A DNA stretch of 64,000 nt, from the NCBI RefSeq assembly GCF_030867145.1, contig NC_134417.1, forward strand, positions 9,277,577 to 9,341,576, read 5' to 3'. Below, piece after piece: positions 37,221 through 48,222 of this stretch. Source of the DNA: Opisthocomus hoazin (Eukaryota > Chordata > Aves > Opisthocomiformes > Opisthocomidae). Below the pieces are notes generated by a model. The model ran no database searches, was not told where the DNA came from, and saw only the letters and a list, made by a program, of their open reading frames with translations. Within the stretch, counting starts at the first letter, position 1. Each line of letters opens with the position of its first letter. The translations under genes and the position numbers were made by a program.

Positions 37221-37844
37221 TCATATAAAGAATTCCTCCTCCTCGTCGTCCCCTGCTCTGCTTGCAGGGCTGGCCCAGGGTGTTTGCAGGTGGAAGCCCG
37301 AAGCTCTTTGCCCTGCTCCCTTACTCCTCGTGGCTGCGGCACATGGCAGCTGGGTCCTGCCCTGGGTGGGCACAGTGCTGCCAGCCCCACCCGTGGGTGC
37401 TCGTGGCCGCAGGAGGCTGCTCTGCAGGTCCCTGGAGAAGCGGTTCAGTGGGCAGCAGCTGCTCGCAGGGCCCTCCACGGCCAGCCCGGTGTCCACGTTG
37501 GTCTCCGCTGCCTGCCGATGAACGTGGCTCTCCTGGAGAGAAGCCTGCCTGTGGAGGGAGGTGGAGGTGGCATCCCACCACGACCGGGCTGCTGGACCAC
37601 TGCGAGAAGAGCAGAGATGCCTGTGGAGGTCACCGCCGGCTTGCACAGGAGTAAGGGCTTCGCTTTGGTCGGATTTTGTTTTATCCTTCACGGCTCTGAC
37701 CTCCTCGCCTCTCCGCCCAGGATTACCCCGCTTTACAGGGAGAGGGGCTGGGATGGAGTCCTGCAGGATTTTTTCGTTGCCTGCGCTATTACGCTGATGG
37801 CAAAGCCCAACATTTGTTTCACGGGGCTTGGAGCTGTCTTGAAC
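37221..37844 (-). CDS. FAM124B: FAM124B, terminal coding exon (C-terminal 207 residues)
   Basis: The exon follows a good acceptor (pyrimidine-rich TTTTCTTCAACAG just above 37844) and joins in phase 0 to the exon ending at 40873, giving ...ILLQ|VQDSSKP.... It ends with TGA at 37223-37221. The encoded tail is low-complexity and probably disordered, rich in Ser, Arg, Pro and Ala. Three short blocks resemble the human protein as I recall it: AETNVDTG, a following F-RDLQ, and the very end, an acidic run leading to EEEFFI. The rest is poorly conserved, as is usual for this half of the family. With the first exon the protein has 450 residues, close to the roughly 455 of human FAM124B. A 197-codon frame on the plus strand (37284-37877) is a shadow. 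The identification rests on the splice phase plus the end motif. Confidence 0.9.
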   Translation of the reverse strand, partial: VQDSSKPRETNVGLCHQRNSAGNEKILQDSIPAPLPVKRGNPGRRGEEVRAVKDKTKSDQSEALTPVQAGGDLHRHLCSSRSGPAARSWWDATSTSLHRQASLQESHVHRQAAETNVDTGLAVEGPASSCCPLNRFSRDLQSSLLRPRAPTGGAGSTVPTQGRTQLPCAAATRSKGAGQRASGFHLQTPWASPASRAGDDEEEEFFI

Positions 37845-39433
37845 CTGTTGAAGAAAATTTGGAGAAAACTCCATTAACATATGGTTCTAGCTTGGCCAAG
37901 TGATGCTCTTGCCTGGCCTCGCTGTGCTGAAATCACCGGCAGCGTGAGTCTGTCAGAGCCCCACCAGAGAACAGCACAGGAGTCTTACAAGCCTGAGTGA
38001 CGGCAGATGAAATGATGTAGATAATGTGATCTACATGGAGAAAAACATTCCTGGCTTCACATACAAAATGCTAAGCTGTGAGTTGACCGTAACGCAGGGC
38101 GTCATTTCTGTGAGACAGCACCATGTTAGCATCAGATCATTGCCTGACAGCAGCCTAGAAGCAAATGAAATCTCCAGAATTATTCCAAACAAAATGGAGA
38201 ACATGGTTATGCATAGTGCAGCTCTGGTCCCAGAGCTGGACCACGATGCCTGCCCCTCACCTGCAGCACACAACATGGAGCTGGAAATGCTCAGAAATGT
38301 ACAACAAGGATAACTGCAAGCACAGTAAAGGAACAGTCATGTATGGTGGGAATTTTAAGCTTGGGGAAAAAAAAAAAAACTAGTTTGGGAGGGATAAAGG
38401 CTAAAATTCCATGAGCCACCTGGAGAAACAGATAGGTATTGGTCATTCCCTGCCCTTTGTAATGCAAGAAGCAGAGGCCATCAAACGAAGCCAGCTGAAG
38501 CCAGTTTCAGTGAAAGGAAGGCGGCAGTAGACCTGAGGAGGGCCCTGCCACAGTATGTCATGGGTACAGAAAGTTCACATGGATTCAAGGGAAGAGTAGA
38601 TCAACACTTGGAAAGGAGAGGCACTGCAAGTTACCACAGCTGGCTTCTGCAGACCCTCGAGTTTAAAACAGGCAGCTCTGGAGTGTACTGGTGGGGTGGA
38701 ACACATGCACTTGTCCTCTTGTTGTTCCTGCCAAGGCAGCCACCTATGGCCAGCTGTGGCTGGAAACCAGTCCAGACAAAACACCGGAATCACCACGCAG
38801 CATCTATCAAGCTCTTACACCTCTGTCTGGGATTTCCCTGATGGCAGCACGCACACGCTGTGGTGCTTGTGGGCAGCTTTCGGAGGGCTCTCAGGACTGG
38901 TGTGCACATACGCGACAGATTTGCTGTAGGTGACCTAAACACAGCACACACAAACAGCTGTGCCTGTCCCAAAACCACCTCAGAGGCATCAGATCTACTA
39001 GAGCTTCTTCATGTCTGCAAATCCTGACTGGCTGTTTTTGGAAAGAAACTTGTTCAGGAAGCTCTGGATCAAACAGCATTCCTTTGACAGCTGGGTAACG
39101 CATGGACCAGCACTAACTCAGGGAGGAGATACCTATCAGATCAGCAAGGCCACTGGGACTGGGACCTGCTGAGCACGTTCCACTTGTTCTGGTGGGGCAT
39201 GCTGCCCCCAGGGACACCAGGGCAAGGCACCTGCCCCACCAGTCCTCTGCAAGGCTAAAGACGCATTTCATGTCTTTATTTGCAAAAGAGCATATGGAGA
39301 TGGTCCTACTCTCCTACTGAAGACTCCTACTTGAGCCTTAAGGCTAAACTTGTAAAATTTAAGCAACAAGAATCTCCTGTAAACACTCAGAGAAAGGACA
39401 TGGAATAGAACAGTAACCAGTGAGCAACTTCAG

Positions 39434-39459
39434 AAAAAAAGAAAAAAAAAAAAAAAAGA
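39434..39459. repeat. A-rich run
   Basis: Adenines broken by single guanines, lying in the FAM124B intron. Confidence 0.8.
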
Positions 39460-39895
39460 AGAGGATGTGGTGCGTTTACTTCTTTATCAAACTAGGTGGC
39501 TTGAGTTATCTATTTCCCAATGAAACCAAGAAAAAAGTTCTTGCAGGCTCAGGGAGGAACGACAGCTCCATGCGGGTGCAGTCCATGAGCAGACCCTTGG
39601 TTTTGGTTTGCAATAAGGCAGAAAGTCGGGGTGGGACATAAATCATTTGCAGGTACTTAGAATAAAGATTTACAGCATGAACCGAAGAGCTGCAGAATAA
39701 AGCACCACGTGCCAGGCTGTCAGCGTGCTGCGTGGAGCACGGCCACAAGAGACATGTCCTCAAGTGGACTCCAGCCTCCTTTGCCAGGAGCACAGTGCAG
39801 CATGGCTACATCCCCCCAAAGTCTGCCGAATCTCCTGCCAGTGAATTCGTGTAGGTCTGTCAGTTTAAAGACCTTGTCTCTACAGCAGGAAGAGC

Positions 39896-40010
39896 CACAG
39901 AGTGATTTGGGAAGGGACCTCTGGAGGTCACCTGGCCCAGTCCCCTGCTCCAGGCAGGACCAACTTCAAAGCTACAGGACCATGCTCAGGGCCTTGTCCA
40001 GCCCAAGCAG
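39896..40010 (-). mobile_element. Diverged CR1 LINE 3' fragment, minus orientation
   Basis: Read on the plus strand, the segment shows the reverse complement of a CR1 3' end: GGGAAGGGACCTCTGGAGG, then CCTGGCCCAGTCCCCTGCTC, then a CCAGG-like block and CCTTGTCCAG. These appear in the order expected for an antisense CR1 tail. The terminal octamer repeat is eroded. It is older than the copies at 46830 and 62566 and lies inside the FAM124B intron in the same orientation as the gene. The call rests on recall of the family consensus, without an alignment. Confidence 0.65.
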
Positions 40011-40872
40011 GTGGCAAACTCGTTTATAAAGTGATACTGAATGAGAAGTACGCGAAGGCTGCCCCGAGGATTAGTGTTCAGAGTAGCATAAAAATAGGCC
40101 GTACAGAATAATTAACTTCATTTGGAGCAGATGAGCTCTGGAAGGAAAAAGAAAAAACACACAGGATTGGCCAATTATTTAAATATCCAAACAACAAGAA
40201 AAAAAAAAATAATCAGAGGTGGGAGAGGTTGCTCCACTGGAAAGAAAGCACACTGAGCTAAACTGCCCTCCCGCTCACATGTATAATTCCCACTATGTAT
40301 CATCTCAGCACGGCCTTTTTTATTGTTTTTTATTTATTCATATTCATACAACCTCTGGACCCTGCACTTGAACAGAAAGGCAGAGATTTCCTATTACACA
40401 TTGCTTCGGCACTTTTGCCCAGCTGCAATTTGCTCAAGAGCTCACAAAAATCTATTGCAGGCAATGTTGTATCAACTCTATACTTACAACACATCTGGGT
40501 TTGGATGCTAAAAATCTGCTTTCAAAAACATTTATAATGTAATGACTTATCAGAAAAAGCATAGGCTGCTACGACCATTTGATTCAGGCAGGGAAGGGAA
40601 GATGTTCAACTAGCCTGCTCAAAAAAGCATTCATACTTTCAATTTCAGGCAAGTAGTAATGATGTTAATTTAACAATATAAAAGCATTCCAAGTATCCAT
40701 GCTTGTATGTAGCAATAGCATCACGGCACTGGCAGATACCGATCACTGCATTCACAAACGCTAAAGAAAACATGAACAAGCAAAATCTTCACTTCCATTT
40801 TGAACCAGTCCTGCTTTCCCTGAAAAAAAGTAAAAACATAAAACCTCCTCTCAGAGCACCACAGACACATAC

Positions 40873-41601
40873 CTGAAGCAGAATTGTATTTCCTTCGTAG
40901 TCTTGCGTTTGCCACCTGGTGCTACTGATGGGAATACACGGGTTAGGCAGGAGAGGCACCAGCTGCCCCATTTCTTGCACCTTGAACTGCAGGGCTGAGG
41001 ACTCCTTCGGCTCAGCAACCACCCCGATGGGCAGCTGCTTCAAGCAGAGCTGCACGGCAAGATTTCGGGTCGCATACAACACAAAGATGCAGAAGTTACT
41101 TTTCTGCACAGTTGCTTCTTTCTGTAGGATCATCTCGTAGAGTCTCACTGCATCCTCGTAGTTATCGAAACTGCAGTAGAGGGTGACACGCAGGATTTCG
41201 GGGCCACAATGCACCCGCCTGATTCCCCAAACAGGCATCTGGTCCTCCAGGCTGTAGAAGTCCTGGTGAGCTGGGGCATAGGGGTGGCTTCGCCCATTAG
41301 CAATCTGGGCACACTGGTAGCGCCAGGGCGGACGCTGGAAGTGCTCGTGGACCTGGAAAATCCGTTCTTCTCCCAAGTCCTCGTGTAGAAAAAGGAGAAC
41401 TGATATTCCGGGAAAGCCGCAGCTTCCCTTACGATATCTCTCATAGTATTTCAGTGGAGTAACTCGCTCAGACACCAGGAAAAGGCGAATGTCCAGGCAG
41501 ATCCACTCTAAAAGCCGATCCAGAGTTTGCTGCAGAAGCAAAGAGCATCCCGAATTGGCAAGCAGATGCACAGTCATCAGAGAGTCTGTGCCGTCGTCCA
41601 T
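40873..41601 (-). CDS. FAM124B: FAM124B, first coding exon (N-terminal 243 residues)
   Basis: This encodes the conserved FAM124 domain. The ATG at 41601-41599 lies in a good context (G at -3, G at +4), 11 bases after an acceptor (T-run, then ACTAG) at 41613-41614, so the 5' UTR is split by an intron. The protein opens MDDGTDSLMTVHLLANSG, aligning with the human start as I recall it. Strongly conserved blocks are HCGPEILRVTLYCSFDNYED, then LYEMILQKEA with QKSNFC, and near the end QLVPLLPNPC and SSTRWQTQDY. The exon closes at ILLQ in phase 0 before GTATGTG. No signal peptide or membrane segment is seen. The biochemical activity of FAM124 proteins is unknown; FAM124B has been reported as a partner of the chromatin remodellers CHD7 and CHD8, mainly nuclear. 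The minus-strand position next to CUL3 matches vertebrate synteny. Confidence 0.95.
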
Positions 41602-41612
41602 TGCAAAGGTTC
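41602..41612 (-). other. FAM124B: FAM124B 5' UTR part of the first coding exon
   Basis: Eleven bases between the splice acceptor and the ATG. At least one upstream non-coding exon must exist at higher coordinates; I could not locate it. Confidence 0.75.
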
Positions 41613-43429
41613 CTAGTAAAAAAAAAAAACCAGACAAATTGGTGCCTTTCCTCTCCTTCTCCTACTACTGGAGCCTCAGTAACATGAGGGGGGTACTCTA
41701 AGGCTTCGACAGAATGAATTCAATCTTCTACAGGCTTTGTAATAGCTCGACGGAGTACGCAGGCACGCACAGTGAATGTACACGAGGAGGCAGGCTAAGA
41801 GTGACAAGGCATTAGGTGACCCGTCCCGGGTCACTGGCATCACAGCAGAGCTCAGCTGAGGGGTCATTTTCCGACTCCAAGACTCCAGCTCGGGTCACCA
41901 TGTACATGTGACCGACGCGTCCAGAAACACCTCTGTGCCCTTCTGCTCCTGCCCTTCACAGCACAGAGCAGCGGGGATGCCGAGTACTGAAACACAAAAG
42001 CAGCGGTTCTCCAAGATGAGACGATGTTCTCAGCACACTTGCTGTCAGCAGTGGAAACGCACGCCCCGGATCCGGCCGAGTCCCGCCGCCGCGCATCTCG
42101 CCGCGATCGCCGCCTTTTGCAAGGGCGATGTGGCCCTTGTGTTTGAAAACCTCAGCGTGTTTTCTGGCAGTCAGCAGGCTGGCTTTAGCTCGTTGTAAAA
42201 AGCTTGTGATCTTTGCGAGTCACACCCTTCTGGGGCATACAGATAAGCTATTCTTTAAATACAAGGAAGGAAAACAGACTAACAAAAGGAAAAAAACCCC
42301 TGTGAACACAGCAGATAACAATGAGGGCAGATATGAATCAGCCTCGGGGAAGTGGAGCTTTGGGAAAAAACCTCCGCTCCTCGTTACGCATTTCACAATG
42401 CAGGTAGCTCGCTGCCTAGCTGGAAGCCAGGCCCTGGGTTATTATACATAGCCTGTAAAAGCTGCCTGCTTGCCTCTTTTCCTCCTCTGTTTTCATTAAT
42501 GCCGAGATACCCATGCAATCAGCACCCTTAAGCAATCTTTTTTTTTCCCTTGCTCCTTGGGTTGACATATTGGTACTTCCTTTAGCTTACTGTGTAGGCT
42601 ACAACAGGAATGCTGAACACACACCTCTTTCCAGGCCTCTTCCAGCGTCTCGACAATAAACCGCACTGTCCCTTCATCTCCTTATTTTGCCAACCCAGGA
42701 GCAACACACCCAAGCCAAGCCAACCCCCACTTTCTGTAGGACCTGCTGCCCCCACTGCAGCCAGTATTTAAACCAAAACTGGGGCCTCCGACGATGTACC
42801 CAGCTCCAGCTAATTCAGAGCAACACCTCTCTCTCTGCTGACGTACCAGTTTCCCTCTCCAACAGCCGAGCACACAAAGCAGTGGTTTACCATGCAGAAA
42901 TCCCAGCATCAATCAGAGTCTGTTATTCAAAACTCTGAACTATTTTTTTTTGTTTTAATACAACCCTAGCTTTACATTCAACTGAGCAGTCTCCCAGGTC
43001 TAAAGGCACAAGTAGCGGTGCCTCGGTTTCCTTTCTGTCGAAGATCACTCTCCTCGGTAGCAACACACATTCACGCTTTAAAACCGCACTGACACCAACG
43101 TACAATAAGAATGAAAGGGCTGACTAGAAAATGAGGAAAAAAAATTAATTTGCACTGACAGAGACAAACGCACCCGCAACTCTTCCGACCAAGTAACAGC
43201 AACTGGTGGGAGGGGAGACAAAAAATCCAGCCTTCGGACAATGGCAGGAAGAGCACGAAGAGAAGAGTGCAAGTGCTGAAAACATTAAAATGCTTTAGAT
43301 GAGCTCTGAACAGCACAATTTCACTGAAATATGGAAAAGGAAATGATTCATCAACTCTCTGCTGCAGGGCAGGGGCAAGCAGTAAGCTGCTTTCCTGCAC
43401 GTGAGGAAGAGGGGAATCTGGCCTGCGCA

Positions 43430-43790
43430 AGAAAACCCGATCTCAGCGAGTCCATCGGGGCTCGGTTTGCAGCTGGAAGCAGGAGCTGCACCCCGGGGTC
43501 CCTGCCCGGGCAGGAGGTGACGCTGCTGGGCACGGCCAAGATGCCCGGCACAGCCCGGCGGCCGCGTGCCGAAGCAAGGCACCCCCCCAGCACCACCGCG
43601 GGGTCCGGCACTCGAGCGGGGACCGGCCAGAGTCCACGGGGCGAACATGAGCGACACAAACACGGCGTGGGGGAGCAGCCCTCACCCCGCGCACGCTGCG
43701 CGGGACGCGGCAGGCGCCCCAGGCGAAGGTGTTGCCAGGGAAGGAAACAGAAAACGCTGTGCGGCAGCACGGAAACCCGCAGCGCATCTG
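43430..43790. promoter_or_regulatory. CpG island, candidate FAM124B promoter
   Basis: This is a dense CpG segment with CCGCGG- and GCGCG-type motifs, about 1.8 kb upstream of the first coding exon of FAM124B, whose 5' UTR is known to be split. It is the most compact CpG island between FAM124B and CUL3, which makes it a plausible transcription start. The weaker neighbour at 44280-44580 is an alternative. No TATA box is evident. Confidence 0.3.
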
Positions 43791-44034
43791 TGTCTTGAGT
43801 ACGGTGTGCTGTTCCAGCTGCCCTTTATTAAACTGAATGTTGAGATTTAAGGAAAAAGAAGCAAGATGAGTAATGAAAGAAAAGCAGCTGCTTGCATGAG
43901 AGGAACAAGCAGACAAGGCCCTTCAGCCTGGAGAAGGAACCGTGGCAGGATATGCTGGGGATCTATACGGTTAGGAATGGCATCAGGAGACTAAAAGGGC
44001 AGTCACAGGTTAAAGTACCCTCCAGAAAAGCGAC

Positions 44035-44078
44035 AGGGGGGGGGGTTGTGTGGGGGGGGGGTGGTGGTGGGGGGGTGG
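44035..44078 (+). repeat. G-run cluster, potential G-quadruplex
   Basis: At least four runs of three or more guanines (including G10-type runs) are separated by TTGTGT and TGGTGGT spacers, which satisfies the usual G-quadruplex pattern on the plus strand. On the minus strand, the strand of FAM124B transcription, it is C-rich. Confidence 0.7.
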
Positions 44079-46829
44079 ATAAACTGCAGCTAGCAACACC
44101 CATTTCCAAACAAGGAAACGCTTCTCCACATAAGTCCTTAAGCCAGCCACAAGGCAACGTGGTACCAGCAGGTTTTTGGGATTCGGAAGGTGGCTGAGCA
44201 CAGGCACAGCTGTAGGATTTACCAGACTGCTAGGGGCTGGGGGCCGTGCTGCAAAGCCTCTGAAAACACAGAGCATATGGGTCTGCTGGATCGCAGAGCA
44301 CTTGCTCCAGCGTGCCCTCCCCTCCCGCGAACAGGCTCTCCCCCTCCCCGGGGGATCACCCCCTTGGGCTGCTCCCCTGCCGCAGTCCCAGTATCTGCCC
44401 TGTTCCCACGCATCAGAGGACCCCATAACTCCTCCATCAGCAAACCGTTCCCCCTCCGGTCGCTGCTCTCCTTGCGCAGCCCCATCGATCACTACAGGCT
44501 GGCGCAGCTCTCGGCCCCCAGCCCCACTCGCGCGGCATCAGCTCGGCTGTTTAACTCCCATGGGGGCCGCAGCATCGTGAAGAAGATAAAGTACCAGCAA
44601 CATGAACTCCTGCAAAGCAGCTGTAAAGAGCAAGGGCTGGCGAGCCAGGAGGAGCAGGCGTTAGGAAACGATGCAGACACCACGTCTCCCTCCAGCTCCC
44701 TGGAGGTTTCCAGATGGGCAGGTGACTCCCACAGAAACTGCCGAAGGTGACCAGCATCTCTCCTGTGCAGAGCCGGGATCTGATGTAGCTGCCATCCATT
44801 TCCAGTGTCACCAGGTTTTACAACAGCCAAGAAACTGACCCTACACACAAAAAGGGCCAAATCCTGAACCCTGCCACCATGCTGCATTTCTCCTGTGATC
44901 CAGCACGCTTGCTGGGGTGGAACGGGGAAGCAGTCTCAGCTGTGAGCTGTATCTGATGGACCTGCCTGGAGAACAGTTTTAGGCCTGGTTCTTAGACCCG
45001 TAAGTTCTCCAGCAGCTCCAGGTCAGGGAAGCCCATCACTCCTACCACGAGAAGCACGAGACAAACCGAACATCAGCTTTGCCTGAGCCCTCCTTCGGAG
45101 GGCAGCCCCACCACCCTGGCTAAGCACTGTCCAGTAGAGGAGAGTTCTGCTCCTCTTCCACCTTGCTTTGACTTCTAAATGTCCACGGGGAAAGGCTCAA
45201 ACCCAGGCTCTGCAACCTCAGACACAGGTATTCTCATGCCCTCACTTTATCTCCAATGCATTTCACCCCAAACCTTGGGGCAAAGCCAGGATGCCATGGC
45301 ACTCACTGCTGCAGCCTGGATAGTTTAGATCTCTGTCTACTGCTTTTCCCAGAGGCACCAAGAAGGAGGTCTTGGGTGGGAAAGCGATGACTGCCATCAG
45401 AACAAAGCACTGGCTTTTGCTGGATCTTGTAAGAAAGGGAAAGTGCTGGTTTCACTCGATCCCTGAATGTAAGGAGTCCTTGCCTTCCTCTCCTCTTCCC
45501 CTTCCCCCAGCTTTCCCGTCTGGCTGCCAAACGAGAAAGCACATTATTCATAGTGACCTACTGAACACGCCAAGAAAGATTCCTGTAAGAGATAAGAAAA
45601 ATAGCAGTTCAATCTTACATGAAAAGCCGCTCTGCTCTCTGTGTGTGTAATATTCTGATGCAATACTCAAAAAATATATTGGAGCGCCATTCCCATGGGA
45701 TAGCCACGCAGCAGACTGCTGGGGTACCCCAGCTTTGTGTAAGAGCAGCTCAAATACAAGTATTTGTGTCTACCACCAACATATCCACTAGTAAGCCCTA
45801 CATAAAATAAAGTCCAAATGTAAACAACTAACGAACACTCCACTGCGTGAAGCCTTAGAGAATATTGTCTGCTACATGTTTAAAGGCAAGCAAAATAATT
45901 AAAAATTCCTTTTCATAATGAATTCTTAAGATGTGCCTAGTCCTCTGCAGTGCTCAGAGCCCTTCACTCCAGCTGACACCAACAAGACTGATGATGCATC
46001 ACAGGATTTAATAAGTTCATTGTAGCATCTGTAAGGAAGTTACTTTATAAGGATTTAGACTTTGTATACTAGCACCTAATTAACTTCAGAGAGACCGAGT
46101 GTGAATTACCTAAGCAACTTGGGAGCAGACCTCATTAAATCCATGCAGTGTCTCAGGCTTACTAACTTTTAAGACTTTTTCTTTGTTTTACACCAGTCTC
46201 AAGCTTTTCCTAAAATAAGGACAAAAATACTAAATTAACCTGCTAGACAACAATTATCTACAGGATAGACAGTACTGAGACAAAAATCAGGATTAAGGTC
46301 TTACTTGAATACAATAAACTTTTCAAAGAGTTTGTCTCTTGCTCCAAACCTTCTGACTCCAATTCATCATCACTTTGGAGGAAAGTGAAACCCCAATGAT
46401 CAAATGAAGAAAAAAATCATCTAACCTATTGCATTTATTTAAGTAAACTTCTCTCCCGAATGGTTCTTGTTTCTTCTTCTTAACCAGCTAACAAAAAGTA
46501 GGAATCCAGCAAAGGTCTGTCAGCAGAGAGACAGAAAATACGGAGAGCTCCACCACACACAGTGAATCAGGATCCAAGCACACACACACACAAAAGGGAA
46601 AAGACAAAAAATACAGTTCGAAAGAGGAGAGGGAGGGGGCTGCAGCCGGTCCTGCCTCGCAGGGCTACCCGGAGGGCTGGCCCTCGGCTGCTGGGGGACT
46701 CGCAGCCCTGGCCTGGCAGCAGCATCGGCGCAGCAGGCTGCGACTGCTCCCGCCGATGGGACCCGCGACTTGAGATTGCTGCCGTGAGAAACTGTGCCAG
46801 GAGATGCGCGGACAAGACAGAATCTCAAG

Positions 46830-48222
46830 ACTCCCAATCTTCAAAAAGGGCAAGGAGGAGGACCCAGGAAACTACAGGCCGGTCAGCCTCACCTCCATCC
46901 CGGGAAAGGTGATGGAGCAGCTTATCCTGGAGATCATCATCAAGCAAGTGGAGGAAAAGAAGGTTATCAGGAGTAGTCAGCACGGATTCACCAAGGGGAA
47001 ATCATGCCTGACCAATCTGATAGCTTTCTATGATGACATGACCGGCTGGGTAGATGAGGGGAGAGCCGTGGATGTTATCTACCTCGACTTCAGCACGGTT
47101 TCTGACACTGTCTCCCATAACATCCTCCTAGGGAAGCTCAGGAAGTATGGGCTGGATGAGTGGTCGGTGAGGTGGAATGAGAACTGGCTGAATGGCAGAA
47201 CTCAGAGGGTTGTCGTCAGCGATGCTGAGTCTAGTTGGAGGTCTGTAACTAGTGCAGTCCCTCAGGGGTCAGTACTGGGCCCAGCCTTGTTTAACTTCTT
47301 CATCAACGACCTGGATGAAGAGTTAGAATGTACCCTCAGCAAGTTTGCTGATGACACAAAACTGGGAGGTGTGGTAAACACACCGGAAGGCTGTGCTGCC
47401 ATTCAGCGTGACCTGGATAGGCTGGAAAGTTGGGCAGAGAGGAACCTGATTGAAGTTCAACAAAGGCAAATGCAGGGTCCTGCACCTGGGCAGGAACAAC
47501 CCCATGCATCAGTACAGCCTTGGGGTGGACCTGCTGGAGAGCAGCTCTGTGGAGAGGGACCTGGGTGTGCTGGTGGACAACAGGTTAACCATGAGCCAGC
47601 AGTGTGCCCTGGCTGCCAAGAAAGCTAATGGGATTCTGGGGTGCATTAAGAAGAGTGTGGGCAGCAGGTCGAGGGAGGTTCTCCTTCCCCTCTACACTGC
47701 CCTAGTGAGGCCCCATCTGGAGTACTGTGTCCAGTTCTGGGCTCCCCAGTTCAAGAAAGATGAAGAGCTACTGGAGAAAGTCCAGCGGAGGGCTACAAGG
47801 ATGGTGAAGGGACTGGAGCATCTCTCCTACGGGGAGAGGCTGAGGGAGCTGGGCTTGTTCAGCCTGAAGAAGAGAAGGCTATGAGGGGACCTAATATACA
47901 CTTACAAATATCTGAAGGGTGGGTGTCAGGAGGATGGGGCCAGACTCTTTTCAGTGGTGCCCAGTGACAGGACAAGGGGCAATGGGCACAAACTGAAGCA
48001 TAGGAAGTTCCGTCTGAACATGAGGAAGAACTTCTTCCCTCTGAGGGTGACAGAGCACTGGAACAGGCTGCCCAGGGAGGTTGTGGAGTCTCCTTCTCTG
48101 GAGATATTCAAGACCTGCCTGGAAAAGGTCCTCTGCAGCCTGCTGTAGATGACCCTGCTTCGGCAGGGGGGTTGGACTAGATGATCCACAGAGGTCCCTT
48201 CCAACCATTCTGTGATTCTGTG
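46830..48222 (+). mobile_element. CR1 LINE with broken reverse-transcriptase ORF2
   Basis: A 5'-truncated CR1 of about 1.4 kb in plus orientation. It starts within ORF2 at [20 protein letters not shown], a typical reverse-transcriptase block. Conserved parts follow in order: [16 protein letters not shown], the catalytic block YLDFS (Asp codon at 47086), [15 protein letters not shown], and the FADD catalytic pair at 47344-47355. Further on come the thumb and C-terminal segments with [14 protein letters not shown]. The usual SKAFDTVSHN is altered to [11 protein letters not shown] one-base T insertion near 47450 shifts the frame, and a TGA at 47882-47884 cuts the second frame. The element ends with two ATTCTGTG octamers (48207-48222). 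All catalytic aspartates remain but the copy is dead. Confidence 0.97.

Larger units (their letters stand above)
37845..40872 (-). other. FAM124B: FAM124B intron (3028 bp)
   Basis: The donor is CAG|GTATGTG at 40873/40872 and the acceptor CAACAG|G at 37845/37844. The intron holds a diverged CR1 piece (39896-40010), an A/G-rich run at 39434-39459 and an A-run near 38370. No other exon was recognised inside, although an alternatively used one cannot be excluded. Confidence 0.85.
41613..46829. other. FAM124B 5' intron / intergenic stretch
   Basis: No coding exon was recognised. CpG-rich patches lie at 42050-42125, 43430-43790 and 44280-44580, and a G-run cluster lies at 44035-44078. The upstream non-coding exon and promoter of FAM124B should lie in or beyond this region. 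The open frames here (up to 186 codons) overlap on both strands and show no domain. Confidence 0.5.

Noticed and set aside
37284-37877. 197-codon plus-strand frame
   Set aside because: It is the antisense shadow of the FAM124B terminal exon, which is supported by splice phase and end motif.
44190-44750. 186-codon plus-strand frame
   Set aside because: GC-rich, no domain, overlaps frames on the opposite strand.
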